DNA of 64,000 nucleotides from Heyndrickxia sporothermodurans (GTDB lineage: Bacteria > Bacillota > Bacilli > Bacillales > Bacillaceae_C). Location of the stretch: assembly GCA_016756695.1 (NCBI GenBank), contig CP066701.1:3802001-3866000 (forward strand), in the 5' to 3' direction. Every line of letters starts with the position of its first letter. Position 1 is the first letter of the stretch. A program made the translations under genes and the position numbers. The notes under the pieces were generated by a model. The model did no database searches and was not told where the DNA came from. It saw nothing but the letters and a program-made list of their open reading frames with translations. Positions 26,597 through 36,588 of the stretch are shown in pieces.

Positions 26597-26794
26597 TTAT
26601 CTATCAAAAGCGGATAAACAATTTTTGCAAATGCATGCTTTTTTGAATAAATCGACCGGAACAAGTTCAAATATCTCTTTAGGAAATACTTCTTCACTAC
26701 ACCAACAACCACTTGCTGCATCTTTAGAATTACAACATTGATTATTTCCTCCACAAATAGGGCATCTTTTCGTTTCATTCAGTATATCTGTCAT
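26597..26794 (-). CDS. Cysteine-rich CWC-family protein
   Basis: 65 residues with the conserved pattern CPICGGNNQCCN ... GCWCSEEVFPKEI ... ACICKNCLSAF, the CWC motif of a small presumed zinc-binding family. AAGGGG lies 8 nt before the ATG. It starts only 26 bp after the 3-hydroxyacyl-CoA dehydrogenase stop, so it is probably the last gene of that operon. An overlapping longer frame on the same strand is not coding. Confidence 0.8.
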   Translation of the reverse strand: MTDILNETKRCPICGGNNQCCNSKDAASGCWCSEEVFPKEIFELVPVDLFKKACICKNCLSAFDR

Positions 26795-26820
26795 ACTAGT
26801 TCCCCTTTTTAAATGGCCAC

Positions 26821-27669
26821 TTACTCAGTATACGTATAAAATCCCCTACCAGACTTCTTTCCAAGCCGCCCTGCTTTCACATATTTTGTTAATAATGGTG
26901 ATGGCCGATACTTTTCTCCTAGGGTTTCGTATAAATAGTTCATATTTTTCAGCCTGGAATCAAGACCGACTAAATCAGCTAGTTCAAGCGGTCCCATCGG
27001 ATGATTTAGTCCAAGCTTAATTGCTTTGTCAATATCTTCTGCTGAGGCAACTCCCTCCATTAACATGTTCATTGCCTCATTGCCAATTAAGCAATTCATC
27101 CTGCTTGTTACAAAACCAGGGAATTCATTTACTTCCACACACTCTTTTCCCATTTTCCGTCCCACTTCTAACACTTTTTCAACTGTATCATCGGATGTAT
27201 CTAATCCTCTTACTACTTCGATTAATTTCATTTTATGAACCGGATTAAAAAAATGCATCGCTACACATTGATCCGGTCTGCTAGTTTGTGCAGCTATTTC
27301 CGTTGGACTCATCGTAGACGTATTCGTAGCTAAAATTGTATGAGTGGGACAAGCAGCATCCAACTTTTTAAACATCTCGATTTTTAATTCCATTAATTCA
27401 AAAACTGCTTCAATGACAAGATCAGCTTCTTTGACACTTTCCGAAAAATCGCTTAAGTAGCTGATATTTTGTAAGGCTTCATCACAAGTCGTATTAGAAA
27501 TAAATCCTTTTTTTACACTTGTTTCAAGAGTTTTCTCAATGTAATCTCTTGCCTTTGTTAAGTTTTCATCACTTATATCATTTAAAATGGTAGTAAACCC
27601 TGAAACTGCCGCTGTATAGGCAATCCCTCTCCCCATCGTTCCCGCGCCAATGACACTTATCCTTTTCAT
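26821..27669 (-). CDS. 3-hydroxyacyl-CoA (3-hydroxybutyryl-CoA) dehydrogenase
   Basis: 282 residues, the size of Hbd/MmgB-type enzymes. The NAD-binding GAGTMGRGIAYTAA is at residues 7-20, the catalytic His is in MHFFNPVHKMKLIEV, and FPGFVTSRMN with HPMGPLELADLVGLD forms the C-terminal dimer domain. It interconverts 3-hydroxyacyl-CoA and 3-ketoacyl-CoA using NAD(P). It follows the M20 peptidase by 24 bp. It could act with the acetoacetate operon, though located 17 kb away. Confidence 0.93.
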   Translation of the reverse strand: MKRISVIGAGTMGRGIAYTAAVSGFTTILNDISDENLTKARDYIEKTLETSVKKGFISNTTCDEALQNISYLSDFSESVKEADLVIEAVFELMELKIEMFKKLDAACPTHTILATNTSTMSPTEIAAQTSRPDQCVAMHFFNPVHKMKLIEVVRGLDTSDDTVEKVLEVGRKMGKECVEVNEFPGFVTSRMNCLIGNEAMNMLMEGVASAEDIDKAIKLGLNHPMGPLELADLVGLDSRLKNMNYLYETLGEKYRPSPLLTKYVKAGRLGKKSGRGFYTYTE

Positions 27670-27693
27670 TTCCCCATCCCTTTCTTAATCAAC

Positions 27694-29085
27694 CTATTCC
27701 CGTTCTAGTGCATGATTAAATCCATTTAACATATGTGCCATATGTACGATACCGTCCTCGAAATCCTGAATGCGAATCGATTCATTTGGAGCATGTGCTT
27801 TTGATTCCGCCCAGCCAACGCCCGTACTAACGATTGGAAGCTTTAACTGTTCTCCAAAAATGTACATTGGACCTGTACCTGCCGCATTTGGAGCGAGTAC
27901 AACTTCATTTTCGTATACTTCTTCCGCAGTTTGAATGACATGATCGATAAATGGGTGGTTATAGTCCGAACGGAAGGCTTTTTGCCCATTGATTAACTTT
28001 ACTTCAATATCGTGAAATCCGTAATTCTTTAAGTGTTTTTTGACACATTCAAAAATGTGTTCTGGATCTTGTCCAGGAACAAGACGGCAATCAATCTTGG
28101 CCTTTGCTTTTTTCGGCAATACAGTCTTCGCCCCTTCACCTGTATACCCACTTTCCAACCCGCAAATTGTCATTGTCGGATAAAATACCATGGCAATACG
28201 TGGATCAACACCTTTAGCCGCTGTAATTAGTGGCAACTTTAATCCGTAGATACGCTTAATCGCTTCTTCATCAAACGGCAAAGCTGAAACAATCTGTTTC
28301 TCACTTTCAGTAGGTTCTTCAATTCCATCAAAAAATCCATCGACTACGATTTCATTTTGATTATTTTTCATCGTAACTAATGCATGAACAAGCCTCCATG
28401 CTGCATTATCAACATAAGCACCTAACGAGGAATGCATATCAATATCTGCCCCAATACTTGTTAACTCCATATATGCCATTCCTTTAATACCCGCTACCAT
28501 GTTAATTCTATTTTTGACATCCTTGCCACCGAATTCCCATATACAAGCATCCGCTTGGAATAAGTCACGATATTTCTCAAGATAAGGAGCTAAGTGAGGA
28601 CTTCCGATTTCTTCTTCCCCTTCGATTAGGAATTTAACATTACATGGTAATCCACCTTCTGAATTTTGTAAAATACGGATGGCTGTTAATCGTGCAACGA
28701 GGTCACCTTTATTATCAGCTACTCCACGTGCATATAATTTTCCGTCAATAATTGTCGGTTCAAAGGGATCCGTATTCCATTCATTTAACGGTTCAGGGGG
28801 TTGGACATCATAATGATTATAAAATAGAAGCGTTTTCGTTGAATCTTCCTGCTTACTTGCCTTAAAAAATCCATAAACGACAGGATTCCCGCCAAGTTCA
28901 TCTAAAACTTTCGCTTCCCCATCAATTTCTTTAATCATCTTAACGACATATTCTACTGTTTCAGGAATCGCTTTATGCTGGGCAGAAACAGTCGGTAATC
29001 TTAAGTAGTTTTGCAATTTTTCTATAGAGTCACTGACCATTTCTTTCATGGACTTTTTTAGATTTTCTATATCTTTTCCACTCAT
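27694..29085 (-). CDS. M20-family metallo-dipeptidase
   Basis: 463 residues of the M20 dipeptidase group. The first metal motif is YNHYDVQPPEPLNEW, then GVADNKGDLVA, the catalytic glutamates GEEEIGSPHL, DADACIWEFGG-type ligand region, and a lid/dimerisation domain between (about 195-350). It probably hydrolyses dipeptides or N-acyl amino acids in the cytosol with two zinc ions. It is first in a run with the 3-hydroxyacyl-CoA dehydrogenase and CWC genes. Confidence 0.9.
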   Translation of the reverse strand: MSGKDIENLKKSMKEMVSDSIEKLQNYLRLPTVSAQHKAIPETVEYVVKMIKEIDGEAKVLDELGGNPVVYGFFKASKQEDSTKTLLFYNHYDVQPPEPLNEWNTDPFEPTIIDGKLYARGVADNKGDLVARLTAIRILQNSEGGLPCNVKFLIEGEEEIGSPHLAPYLEKYRDLFQADACIWEFGGKDVKNRINMVAGIKGMAYMELTSIGADIDMHSSLGAYVDNAAWRLVHALVTMKNNQNEIVVDGFFDGIEEPTESEKQIVSALPFDEEAIKRIYGLKLPLITAAKGVDPRIAMVFYPTMTICGLESGYTGEGAKTVLPKKAKAKIDCRLVPGQDPEHIFECVKKHLKNYGFHDIEVKLINGQKAFRSDYNHPFIDHVIQTAEEVYENEVVLAPNAAGTGPMYIFGEQLKLPIVSTGVGWAESKAHAPNESIRIQDFEDGIVHMAHMLNGFNHALERE

Positions 29086-29257
29086 TGAGTTCGCTCCCTT
29101 TCAAAAGGCTATCATTGTTCTATTTCTCCATAAAAAACTAAATTCCTTTTAATTTTAGAAGATTTCAAAATAATACGAACCAAATTGGAAATAAACTTTA
29201 ATGAAGGCTATCCATAAGAGAAATACTATTCTTTAGAAACGTAAGGAGCTGACCATT

Positions 29258-30113
29258 GTGGAAAAGGATATGAATTACGGAAGTGATTATAAATTTATCC
29301 CTGCTACATCAATTGGAAGTGGTATGGGGATTGAAGTATTACCAGATCTATATTGTCATACAATCCAAATAGTAAATATTATTTTAGTGGGAACCGCTGA
29401 TCATTTTGTTTTAGTAGATGCTGGGATGCCTCGATCTGCAAAGGAAATTATTTCAATAACAAATGAGCGATTTGGAGAAAATAGTCGCCCTAAAGCGATA
29501 ATATTGACGCATGGTCGGTCATTTCGATCATGTTGGGTCCATTATTGAGCTAGTTAAACATTGGGATGTTCCCGTGTATGCACATGAATTAGAATTGCCC
29601 TACCTTACGGGAAAAAGAAGTTATCCAGAACCTGATCCTACTGTTGAAGGTGGACTGATTGCCAAAATGTCTCCCATTTTTCCAAATGAACCAATCAATT
29701 TAGGTAGCAAAGTGAATCAACTCCCTGCTGATGGAACGGTACCTCACATGCCAGATTTTCAATGGATCCATACCCCTGGGCATTCACCAGGACATGTATC
29801 TTTGTTTAGAGAAAAAGATCGAGCACTTATTGCTGGAGATGCATTTATTTCGGTAAAACAAGATTCAATCCTTAAAGTTTTTACACAAAAAGAGGAAATA
29901 TGTGGGCCGCCTAGATATTTAACTACTGATTGGAATGAGGCGAAAGAGTCGGTCATAAAACTACAAGCATTAAACCCTTATGTAGCTATTACAGGACATG
30001 GTTTACCTGTTTCTGGAGAAACTTTATCAAAAGGATTAGCAAAATTGGTTCGTAATTTTGATGAAGTTGCTGTACCTGACTATGGGAAATATGTTGATAA
30101 AAATTATCATTAA
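29258..30113 (+). pseudogene. MBL-fold metallo-hydrolase, frameshifted by a 4-bp duplication
   Basis: Two frames make one MBL hydrolase of about 285 residues. The first (29258-29548) starts at a GTG after AAGGAG and runs to ILTHG; the second resumes with GHFDHVGSIIEL and continues through HTPGHSPGHVSLF, AGDAFIS and ITGHGLPVSGE to 30113. The break lies within the metal motif THGHFDH, where GGTC is duplicated (29513-29516 and 29517-29520). Removing one copy restores the frame and motif. As sequenced, the protein loses most metal ligands and should be inactive. Confidence 0.9.
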
Positions 30114-30130
30114 AAAATTAATCATAAAAA

Positions 30131-30157
30131 AAGTGCAACTTTGTTATAGCTGCACTT
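30131..30157. terminator. Bidirectional terminator between MBL and SNF2 genes
   Basis: AAGTGCA...TGCACTT with an A run on the left and T run on the right, placed between two converging genes, so it can serve both strands. Confidence 0.85.
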
Positions 30158-30184
30158 CTTTTTTGTTTACATAATAAATTTATA

Positions 30185-33100
30185 CTATACCAACAAAATT
30201 TCACGAATATCCTCTTCAGTTAGTGTTGTAGATGCTTTTTCATCAATAATTTCTCCGATGAGACTTTTCTTCCTTTCTTGTAGCTCGTTCATTTTTTCTT
30301 CAATCGTTCCCCGGGCAACTAGTTTAACGACTTGTACCGTATTTTGTTGACCGATACGGTAGGCGCGATCTGCTGCTTGTGTTTCAACGGCGGGGTTCCA
30401 CCAAGTATCGTAAAGAATAACTGTATCCGCACCCGTCAAATTAAGGCCAGTACCTCCTGCTTTTAACGAAATTAGGAATAAATCACGTTCGCCTTGATTA
30501 AATCGATCGCAAATTTCAATTCTTTCCTCAGAAGGTGTTTGTCCATCTAGGTAAAAAAATGGCAGACCCTGCATGAGTAGTTCTTTTCCGATAAGCTCAA
30601 GCATTTTCGTAAATTGTGAAAAAATCAATACTCTTCTTCCTGACTCTTTCGCTTCCTCAATAATTTGCATTAACTGCAAAAATTTCGCTGAACTCCCTTT
30701 GTAACCATCTACAAATAGGGCTGGGTGGCAACAAATTTGTCGTAACCGGGTCAATCCCGCGAGAATTCTAATTTTATTTTTGCGTAAGGTGTCCTTATCT
30801 AGATGCTTTAATGTGTCATGTCGTAGTTTTGCTAAATATGCAGCATATAATTTCTTTTGCTCTGGAAGCAATTCGATAGAATCTGTTGATTCTATTTTTT
30901 CTGGAAGCTCGGAAAGAACATCTGATTTTAACCTTCTAAGTAGGAATGGACGAATCCTACGTGAGATGGTTTTTCTCGTTAAATTACTGTATTCCTTTAG
31001 TCCACGAAACAGTTCAGGGAACACAATATGAAAGATGGACCATAGCTCTTCTAATGAATTCTCTACAGGTGTTCCTGTCAATGCAAATCGATGATCCGCC
31101 TGAATTTTCTTTACAGCGCGGGCTGTTTGGGTCACTGGATTTTTAAAAGCTTGTGCTTCATCAAAAAATACAGTATGAAAGAATTGCTTCTCAAACCATT
31201 TAACATCTCGGCGAATTAAAGGATAAGAGGTAATCAATACATCTAAATTCTTCAAATCCTTCAGTATGGCACTTCGTTCTGTTTTATTACCATCAACGAC
31301 AACTGCCTGTATCTCAGGGGCAAATTTCATGCATTCACTTAACCAATTATAAGTAACGGATGATGGACAAATAATTAAAATAGGCGTCTTATTTTTACGA
31401 ACTTCAGGTAAAACGGATAAAATAAAAGCAATACTTTGCACTGTTTTTCCAAGGCCCATATCATCTGCAAGAATCCCGCCAAAACCAAAACTAGCAAGTG
31501 TTTTCATCCATTTGTAACCGACTTTTTGATAGTCACGCAACACACCTTTTAACATGTCGGGAACTTCAACTTTCATTCTCTCAGGTTGTTTAATTGTATC
31601 TAAAAATGTTCGAAATGATTCTTCAACCATAAACATGGAACGATCTTCTACACCATCAAGATAAGGAATAGCTTTTACAAGCGGAATGTCCAAACTTTTT
31701 TCCCAATCTTCATTTTGCACCGGTAAAGCATGAAGAAAACGGTGAATTTCTTTCATTTCTCTCGTTTCCAACGATAATAATGAACCATCGCGCAGACGAT
31801 AATATTTGCGTTTTTCCTCAAGAGCCTGGAGAATATCTCGAATTTGCCGCTCGGGAATTCCATCCATTTCAAACGAAAATTCCAACCAATTTGTTCGTTC
31901 ATTCTTTAGTCTTACACGAATTTTCATTGGTGTGCTTTTTTTTGAAATTCGATTTCTCACCGCAGTCGTAGCATACACTTGGACAAGCTTTTGCAATTTT
32001 GGCAAGGTATGATACAGAAATTCATATTCCAATTCTTCATTATGTAAAAAATAACCCTCGTCAGTTTTTGTAAAAGAGCTCGCCTCCATCAATTGTAAAA
32101 TTTCTTCTTCCTTTTCTTCATCTCTAATAATCGTCGTACCAGCTAATTGACTTCTATTTTCCAATGGATTAATCACCATATGCTCATAGTGAAATTCCAG
32201 CCCCGCAAGTAATCGGTTCCTAATACGATCCAAATAAAGTTTTGCTTTCAAAGGGGTCCTTTTTAGTTGCTCGACCAAATTTCCATTGATGCGAATATCC
32301 CCTAATTTCTTCAAACTAGGCATTACTTTTTCTAAAAACAAATGGAATTGATTCTCGGAAAAAGTTATTTGATTTGTTCTTGAGTCTTCCAGCATTTGTT
32401 TTAAATCCGAGATGCGTTTACTTTCCTCGCTTTTCAGCAGATATAATTTCCCATCAACTAAAGCAAAGTTATACTCATTGAATATAATTAAATTATTTAA
32501 CCCAATAACCTTAAGGAGAAAACCGCTTCCCTCTCGTTCAGTCAGCTCAAATTGCAATGGAAGTTTTTCATTGGCAACTGCTAATTGGTCATAGGTCTGT
32601 CCACGGTATTCCAATTTTATTAACGGAGTGTTTATTAATAAGGGGTAAAGTCTTTCCCACGATGACGGAGGGATAAGAATCGTGTTATCCTTGATTGAAT
32701 AAACCTGATCATTATATATCTTTTCATCCAAAATCACTCGAATTAAGTGCTGAAGTACATCATCAGCATCATTTTTAAAACAGTACAGTGCCGGATCATA
32801 CGTAAATGTAGGAGATATTAAACCTGTACGGCCATTTTTTATGATCAAAAGAAAATCACGAATTTTTTCTACATAAAATGTGTCAATTTTTATTTTCATT
32901 CCGAAAAAATTTTTGTCATCCATTTTAATAGGATGGCAGATAAACTCAAGAGGAACGATTTGGCGATTTTCAAAATGCAGCTGATGTGCACTCGACCGTT
33001 TCGGTTGAGTAGAAAATAAATTCAATACACCACTCGATAAATTATTATCTAATGAAGATAAGATTTCTTTCCTCCCGCTGTGTTGATTCTCATAGATCGC

Positions 33101-33361
33101 AAGTAGAACAGCTGCAATATGCTGACAGTCCTGTTTGAAAGAAGCGAGTGTTGGACAGCTGCATGTCGAATGGAGGGTTCCATCCGCATCTACTTCTATT
33201 AATACATAGAATTTCTCTGTTCCCGAAACCGTTGCTTCACACCGATTAGATTGCAAAACGTCAAAATTCACTTTATTAGCACGAAAAAAAGCTTCTCCTT
33301 TTTTGTAGGAGACTGTTCCACAACGTTCCTTAATTGTTTTTAAACTTAATTTTATATCCAC
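30185..33361 (-). CDS. SNF2-family DNA-dependent ATPase with SWIM zinc finger
   Basis: 1058 residues: N-terminal SWIM finger (CSCPTLASFKQDCQH, about 68-82), a long variable middle region, then the SNF2 motor from about 600 (motif I DDMGLGKTVQ, motif II DEAQ in FFDEAQAFKN, motif III LTGTPVENSLEELWS) and the helicase C half (FSQFTKMLELI, SLKAGGTGLNLTGAD, DRAYRIGQ). This is the bacterial RapA/YwqA-like group, translocating along DNA and remodelling protein-DNA complexes. It is unusually complete and stands alone. Confidence 0.93.
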   Translation of the reverse strand: MDIKLSLKTIKERCGTVSYKKGEAFFRANKVNFDVLQSNRCEATVSGTEKFYVLIEVDADGTLHSTCSCPTLASFKQDCQHIAAVLLAIYENQHSGRKEILSSLDNNLSSGVLNLFSTQPKRSSAHQLHFENRQIVPLEFICHPIKMDDKNFFGMKIKIDTFYVEKIRDFLLIIKNGRTGLISPTFTYDPALYCFKNDADDVLQHLIRVILDEKIYNDQVYSIKDNTILIPPSSWERLYPLLINTPLIKLEYRGQTYDQLAVANEKLPLQFELTEREGSGFLLKVIGLNNLIIFNEYNFALVDGKLYLLKSEESKRISDLKQMLEDSRTNQITFSENQFHLFLEKVMPSLKKLGDIRINGNLVEQLKRTPLKAKLYLDRIRNRLLAGLEFHYEHMVINPLENRSQLAGTTIIRDEEKEEEILQLMEASSFTKTDEGYFLHNEELEYEFLYHTLPKLQKLVQVYATTAVRNRISKKSTPMKIRVRLKNERTNWLEFSFEMDGIPERQIRDILQALEEKRKYYRLRDGSLLSLETREMKEIHRFLHALPVQNEDWEKSLDIPLVKAIPYLDGVEDRSMFMVEESFRTFLDTIKQPERMKVEVPDMLKGVLRDYQKVGYKWMKTLASFGFGGILADDMGLGKTVQSIAFILSVLPEVRKNKTPILIICPSSVTYNWLSECMKFAPEIQAVVVDGNKTERSAILKDLKNLDVLITSYPLIRRDVKWFEKQFFHTVFFDEAQAFKNPVTQTARAVKKIQADHRFALTGTPVENSLEELWSIFHIVFPELFRGLKEYSNLTRKTISRRIRPFLLRRLKSDVLSELPEKIESTDSIELLPEQKKLYAAYLAKLRHDTLKHLDKDTLRKNKIRILAGLTRLRQICCHPALFVDGYKGSSAKFLQLMQIIEEAKESGRRVLIFSQFTKMLELIGKELLMQGLPFFYLDGQTPSEERIEICDRFNQGERDLFLISLKAGGTGLNLTGADTVILYDTWWNPAVETQAADRAYRIGQQNTVQVVKLVARGTIEEKMNELQERKKSLIGEIIDEKASTTLTEEDIREILLV

Positions 33362-33584
33362 ATGGCTCGCTCCTTTCTGGAACGGATCGACTAATAATCT
33401 GTCTTACCATTTTATAATAAATGAAGCGTGAATGAAAAGTTTTCAGGTTCTTTTTAGAGGTCCTATCAATGTGGTAACATACATTTACTAATCAAATCTT
33501 TTTTTCATATTTCTACTCTTGAATAAAATCCCATATCGGACAAACAATATAAATAATTTAACTACATTAACAGGAGGAGCTCAC

Positions 33585-34139
33585 ATGATAAATGTATGGG
33601 AAACAGTCATGGATACCATGAAATCAATGATGAATCAAGACAAAGATCAACCTCTTCATGTCGGAGAAGTAATGGCATGTTGGATTTACATGGCTGGTCT
33701 TGAAATAGCTAAAGTTTCCGTTCAAGCAGGGATAAATACCACAACAGATGACGAACTAAAAGTAATACTTGAAGAAGATATGAAACTCGGAACTAGTCAA
33801 AGGAAACGACTCCATGATTTTATGATTAAGGAAGGAATTCCATTACCTTCTTCTCCTGAAGATATGCCAATGTCAAAATCTAACAGTATCCCCCTTGGTG
33901 CTAAATTAACAGATGATGTAATTGCAAACGAATTATCTTTAAAAATTGCTAGTTTGATTTTGCAAGCAGCAAGTGCCTCTTCTGAGTCAATTCGTACGGA
34001 TGTTGGATTATTGTTTGTACAGTTTCAAGCAGAAAAATCAGCTTATGCAATAAGATTAAAGCATTTAATGCGTAAGCGCGGATGGATTAAAGTACCACCC
34101 TTTTACCTCCCTCCCGGTTCTCCACAACCATTTAGCTAA
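33585..34139 (+). CDS. DUF3231-family protein
   Basis: 184 residues from the ATG at 33585, which has AGGAGGAGC seven nt upstream; an in-frame ATG 22 codons earlier lacks one. The protein is helical with MACWIYMAGLEIAKVSVQAGINTT-type and DFMIKEGIPLPS segments and a C-terminal LMRKRGWIKVPPFYLPPG, typical of the Bacillus DUF3231 family of ferritin-like helical bundles of unknown function. Single-gene unit with its own terminator. Confidence 0.85.
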   Translation: MINVWETVMDTMKSMMNQDKDQPLHVGEVMACWIYMAGLEIAKVSVQAGINTTTDDELKVILEEDMKLGTSQRKRLHDFMIKEGIPLPSSPEDMPMSKSNSIPLGAKLTDDVIANELSLKIASLILQAASASSESIRTDVGLLFVQFQAEKSAYAIRLKHLMRKRGWIKVPPFYLPPGSPQPFS

Positions 34140-34147
34140 AACTTTTA

Positions 34148-34182
34148 AACGCCAAACCTATATCGAACAAAGGTTTGGCGTT
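34148..34182. terminator. Terminator between DUF3231 and aminopeptidase genes
   Basis: A perfect 12-bp stem AACGCCAAACCT/AGGTTTGGCGTT, followed on the plus strand by a T-rich stretch; located between converging genes. Confidence 0.8.
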
Positions 34183-34201
34183 CGTTCATTTATTATGGCA
34201 T

Positions 34202-35446
34202 CTATCTCTTCATAAACTCCTCAATTTCTTCCGTAGAACGGAAAATATCTTTGGAAAGTACTTCGTTCCCCTCTTCTGTTACTAACACATCATCTTCAAT
34301 CCGTATGCCGATTTCTTCTTCCTCAATATATAATCCCGGTTCAACCGTTAACACCATTCCGGGTTGAATAATTAGATCTTTATAACTGCCAACATCATGG
34401 GTATCTAGTCCGAGAAAATGGCTGACACCGTGATAGTAATATTTGCTAATTTCACTTTCTTCTTTGATCAACCCAACTTTAATACATTCCTCCGCCAAAA
34501 CTTTCTTTGTATGTTCATTAAGCTTAGCAAATGGAACACCCGGTTTAATCAACTCAGTTGTTTCTCGTAGAGCTTTTAGAACGATATCATAATACATTTT
34601 TTGTTTATCTGTGAATTTGCCATTTACCGGAAAAGTGTAGCTAATATCTGCACTATAATAGTCATACTGTGCTCCTAAATCAAGTAACACAAGACTGCCA
34701 TCTTCGACTGTTGCATCGTTATTTTCATAGTGTAGGACTGTGCCGTTTTTTCCGCTCGCAACAATCGTATTAAACGCATGGCTCTTTACACCTTCTGATT
34801 TTAGTGTAAAATCAAAATAAGCCTCTAACTGGTACTCTTTTAGTCCCGCTTTTGCATGACTCATTAAATTTTTTATTCCATTTTGCGTAATTTCAATCGC
34901 TTTTTTAATCTTTTCAATTTCTTCAGGTTGTTTAAATACGCGCAGCTCGCAAATTTCCGGATAGACATTTTTTATTTGTACGTAAGGGAAATTCACACGA
35001 CATTTTGCTGCAAATTGCTGTGCTTTTGTCGTAACAGTATCTAATTCCCTTCTTTCAAGATCTAGAAATAAAGTGGAATCAGTGATTGAAAATAAGGTTC
35101 GTGATAAAAAGGATTCAAACTCATCGATATAACGAATGGATTCAATTCCGGAACGTTCTTGAGCTTCATCGTTAGAAATGGTTTTTCCCACCCATTTTTC
35201 CATAATTGGATCGGCTTTTTTAATAAAAAGAAACTCTTCTACCTTTTTGTTTGTTTTCTGTGCAAGAAAAATAACATTAGGCTCGTCAATCCCTGTTAAA
35301 TAATAAAAATTACGGTTAGGAACGAATTTATACTCTTCATCAGCAGATTTCTGAGGGGCATTACCTGCAAATAAAATAAGAAGTGATTGTTCATCTAATT
35401 TTTCATATAAACGTTTACGATTATGTACATAAAAATCTTTATTCAT
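34202..35446 (-). CDS. Xaa-Pro aminopeptidase (aminopeptidase P, M24B)
   Basis: 414 residues: N-terminal AMP_N domain (NRNFYYLTGIDEPN, about 1-165) and the pita-bread metallopeptidase domain. Metal ligands are visible in LDLGAQYDYYSADISYTF (two Asp), HGVSHFLGLDTHD (His), TVEPGLYIEEE (Glu) and RIEDDVLVTEEG (Glu). It removes N-terminal residues preceding proline in the cytosol. Monocistronic. Confidence 0.94.
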   Translation of the reverse strand: MNKDFYVHNRKRLYEKLDEQSLLILFAGNAPQKSADEEYKFVPNRNFYYLTGIDEPNVIFLAQKTNKKVEEFLFIKKADPIMEKWVGKTISNDEAQERSGIESIRYIDEFESFLSRTLFSITDSTLFLDLERRELDTVTTKAQQFAAKCRVNFPYVQIKNVYPEICELRVFKQPEEIEKIKKAIEITQNGIKNLMSHAKAGLKEYQLEAYFDFTLKSEGVKSHAFNTIVASGKNGTVLHYENNDATVEDGSLVLLDLGAQYDYYSADISYTFPVNGKFTDKQKMYYDIVLKALRETTELIKPGVPFAKLNEHTKKVLAEECIKVGLIKEESEISKYYYHGVSHFLGLDTHDVGSYKDLIIQPGMVLTVEPGLYIEEEEIGIRIEDDVLVTEEGNEVLSKDIFRSTEEIEEFMKR

Positions 35447-35520
35447 CCCATGTTCCTCTTTTCTTTTAAAATCTACTACTATTCTATAACTATACCACTA
35501 TTCCGAAATTTCCTAAAACA

Positions 35521-35557
35521 AAAACTGAACTAGAAAATCACTTTCTAGTTCAGTTTT
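35521..35557. terminator. Terminator after the YbaK/EbsC-like gene
   Basis: AAAACTGAACTAGAAA and its complement form a 16-bp stem with a 4-5 nt loop and T runs on both strands. On the minus strand it ends the deacylase transcript. Confidence 0.88.
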
Positions 35558-35560
35558 TGT

Positions 35561-36073
35561 TTAAATCCTTGTATGTAAGATTGCATCTTCTTGCTTTGCT
35601 TCTTCCCACCCTTTGCATACATCTACCCAATCTTTTGCAGATGAATAAGTATCCAATTCATCTAATGTTAATTCAATTGCCGAATTCGCATTGCCGCAAG
35701 CTGGAAAAACACTTTCAAACCGTTTCATTGAAATATCTAAGAACACCTGTAAATCATTTTTTAAACCAAATGGGCAAACACCGCCGATTTTATGACCAGT
35801 TTGTTCCAATACCTCATCTGGTGAAAGCATTCGAGCCTTATAGCCAAATGTTTGGCGAAATTTCTTATTGTCTATTTTGGCATCTCCAGCCGTAACGATA
35901 AGAATTGCTGCATCATCTTCACCTTTAAATGACAAAGTTTTGGCGATTCTAGCCGGGATGACACCAATTGTTTCCGCAGCTTGATCGACAGTTGCACTGG
36001 ATGTTTCAAATTCCATTATATCCTTCTCACGATTCCATTGCTTAAAATGAGCTTGTACACTTTCTAGCGACAT
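35561..36073 (-). CDS. YbaK/EbsC-family aminoacyl-tRNA deacylase
   Basis: 170 residues of the YbaK/ProX editing fold. DQAAETIGVIPARIAKTLSF and IGGVCPFGL (the GxxxPxG motif) shape the pocket that hydrolyses mischarged tRNA. ATG at 36071-36073 has GGAAGG nine nt upstream; a longer frame upstream lacks one. The pattern resembles the EbsC/YeaK-like branch. A second YbaK paralogue is at 58.8 kb. Confidence 0.85.
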   Translation of the reverse strand: MSLESVQAHFKQWNREKDIMEFETSSATVDQAAETIGVIPARIAKTLSFKGEDDAAILIVTAGDAKIDNKKFRQTFGYKARMLSPDEVLEQTGHKIGGVCPFGLKNDLQVFLDISMKRFESVFPACGNANSAIELTLDELDTYSSAKDWVDVCKGWEEAKQEDAILHTRI

Positions 36074-36369
36074 CGTTATCACCCTTCCAATTATTTGTAT
36101 TTTTAAAAAATGATAACATAATTTTAAGGAATACAAAAATTTGCAACTTATCTACAAATTATTTTACTATCTGAGTGCGAAGTATCTTTTAAGGAAGGCT
36201 GTATTGTTACTCAATACGGTAAAGAAAAAATAAGCTGGAATGTATTCCAAATTGAAAGTTTTCATACATTTCATGAAGAACCATTTTTTGTCCGATGTAT
36301 TTATATCTCTATTCGAGTTATAATAAAAGAAATAGAAAAAATTGGACGTAAGAAGGATGGTGACTTTCC

Positions 36370-36504
36370 ATGAAAAATCGTGATAAAAGGCGAAAAAGGA
36401 AACGTGACTTTCTAAAAAATTATCTTAAAGATCGATTAAAAAATTGGAAGCCAAATACGGATAAATCGCCTGTGTCAAATAGTGAAAGGCAAGTGGAAAA
36501 GTAA
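36370..36504 (+). CDS. Small basic protein, 44 residues
   Basis: A short frame MKNRDKRRKRKRDFLKNYLK onward, highly basic at the N-terminus and ending SNSERQVEK. AGAAGGA lies upstream of the ATG, and a terminator follows at once, consistent with a real small gene. Function unknown. A longer open frame ends over its start codon but has no start codon of its own. Confidence 0.55.
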   Translation: MKNRDKRRKRKRDFLKNYLKDRLKNWKPNTDKSPVSNSERQVEK

Positions 36505-36515
36505 GGTTATTCGGG

Positions 36516-36545
36516 GTATCATTTTTATGTGATACTCTCTTTTTG
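36516..36545 (+). terminator. Terminator after the small basic protein gene
   Basis: GTATCA/TGATAC hairpin (36516-36521 and 36530-36535) followed by TCTCTTTTT. Confidence 0.7.
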
Positions 36546-36588
36546 TTGTGAGAGGGAGTGTTTCCCCCTCGATCAATAAATTGATCAA

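Noticed and set aside
26518-26778. 86-codon frame overlapping the CWC gene
   Set aside because: Alternative frame; the CWC frame has conserved cysteines and a ribosome site.
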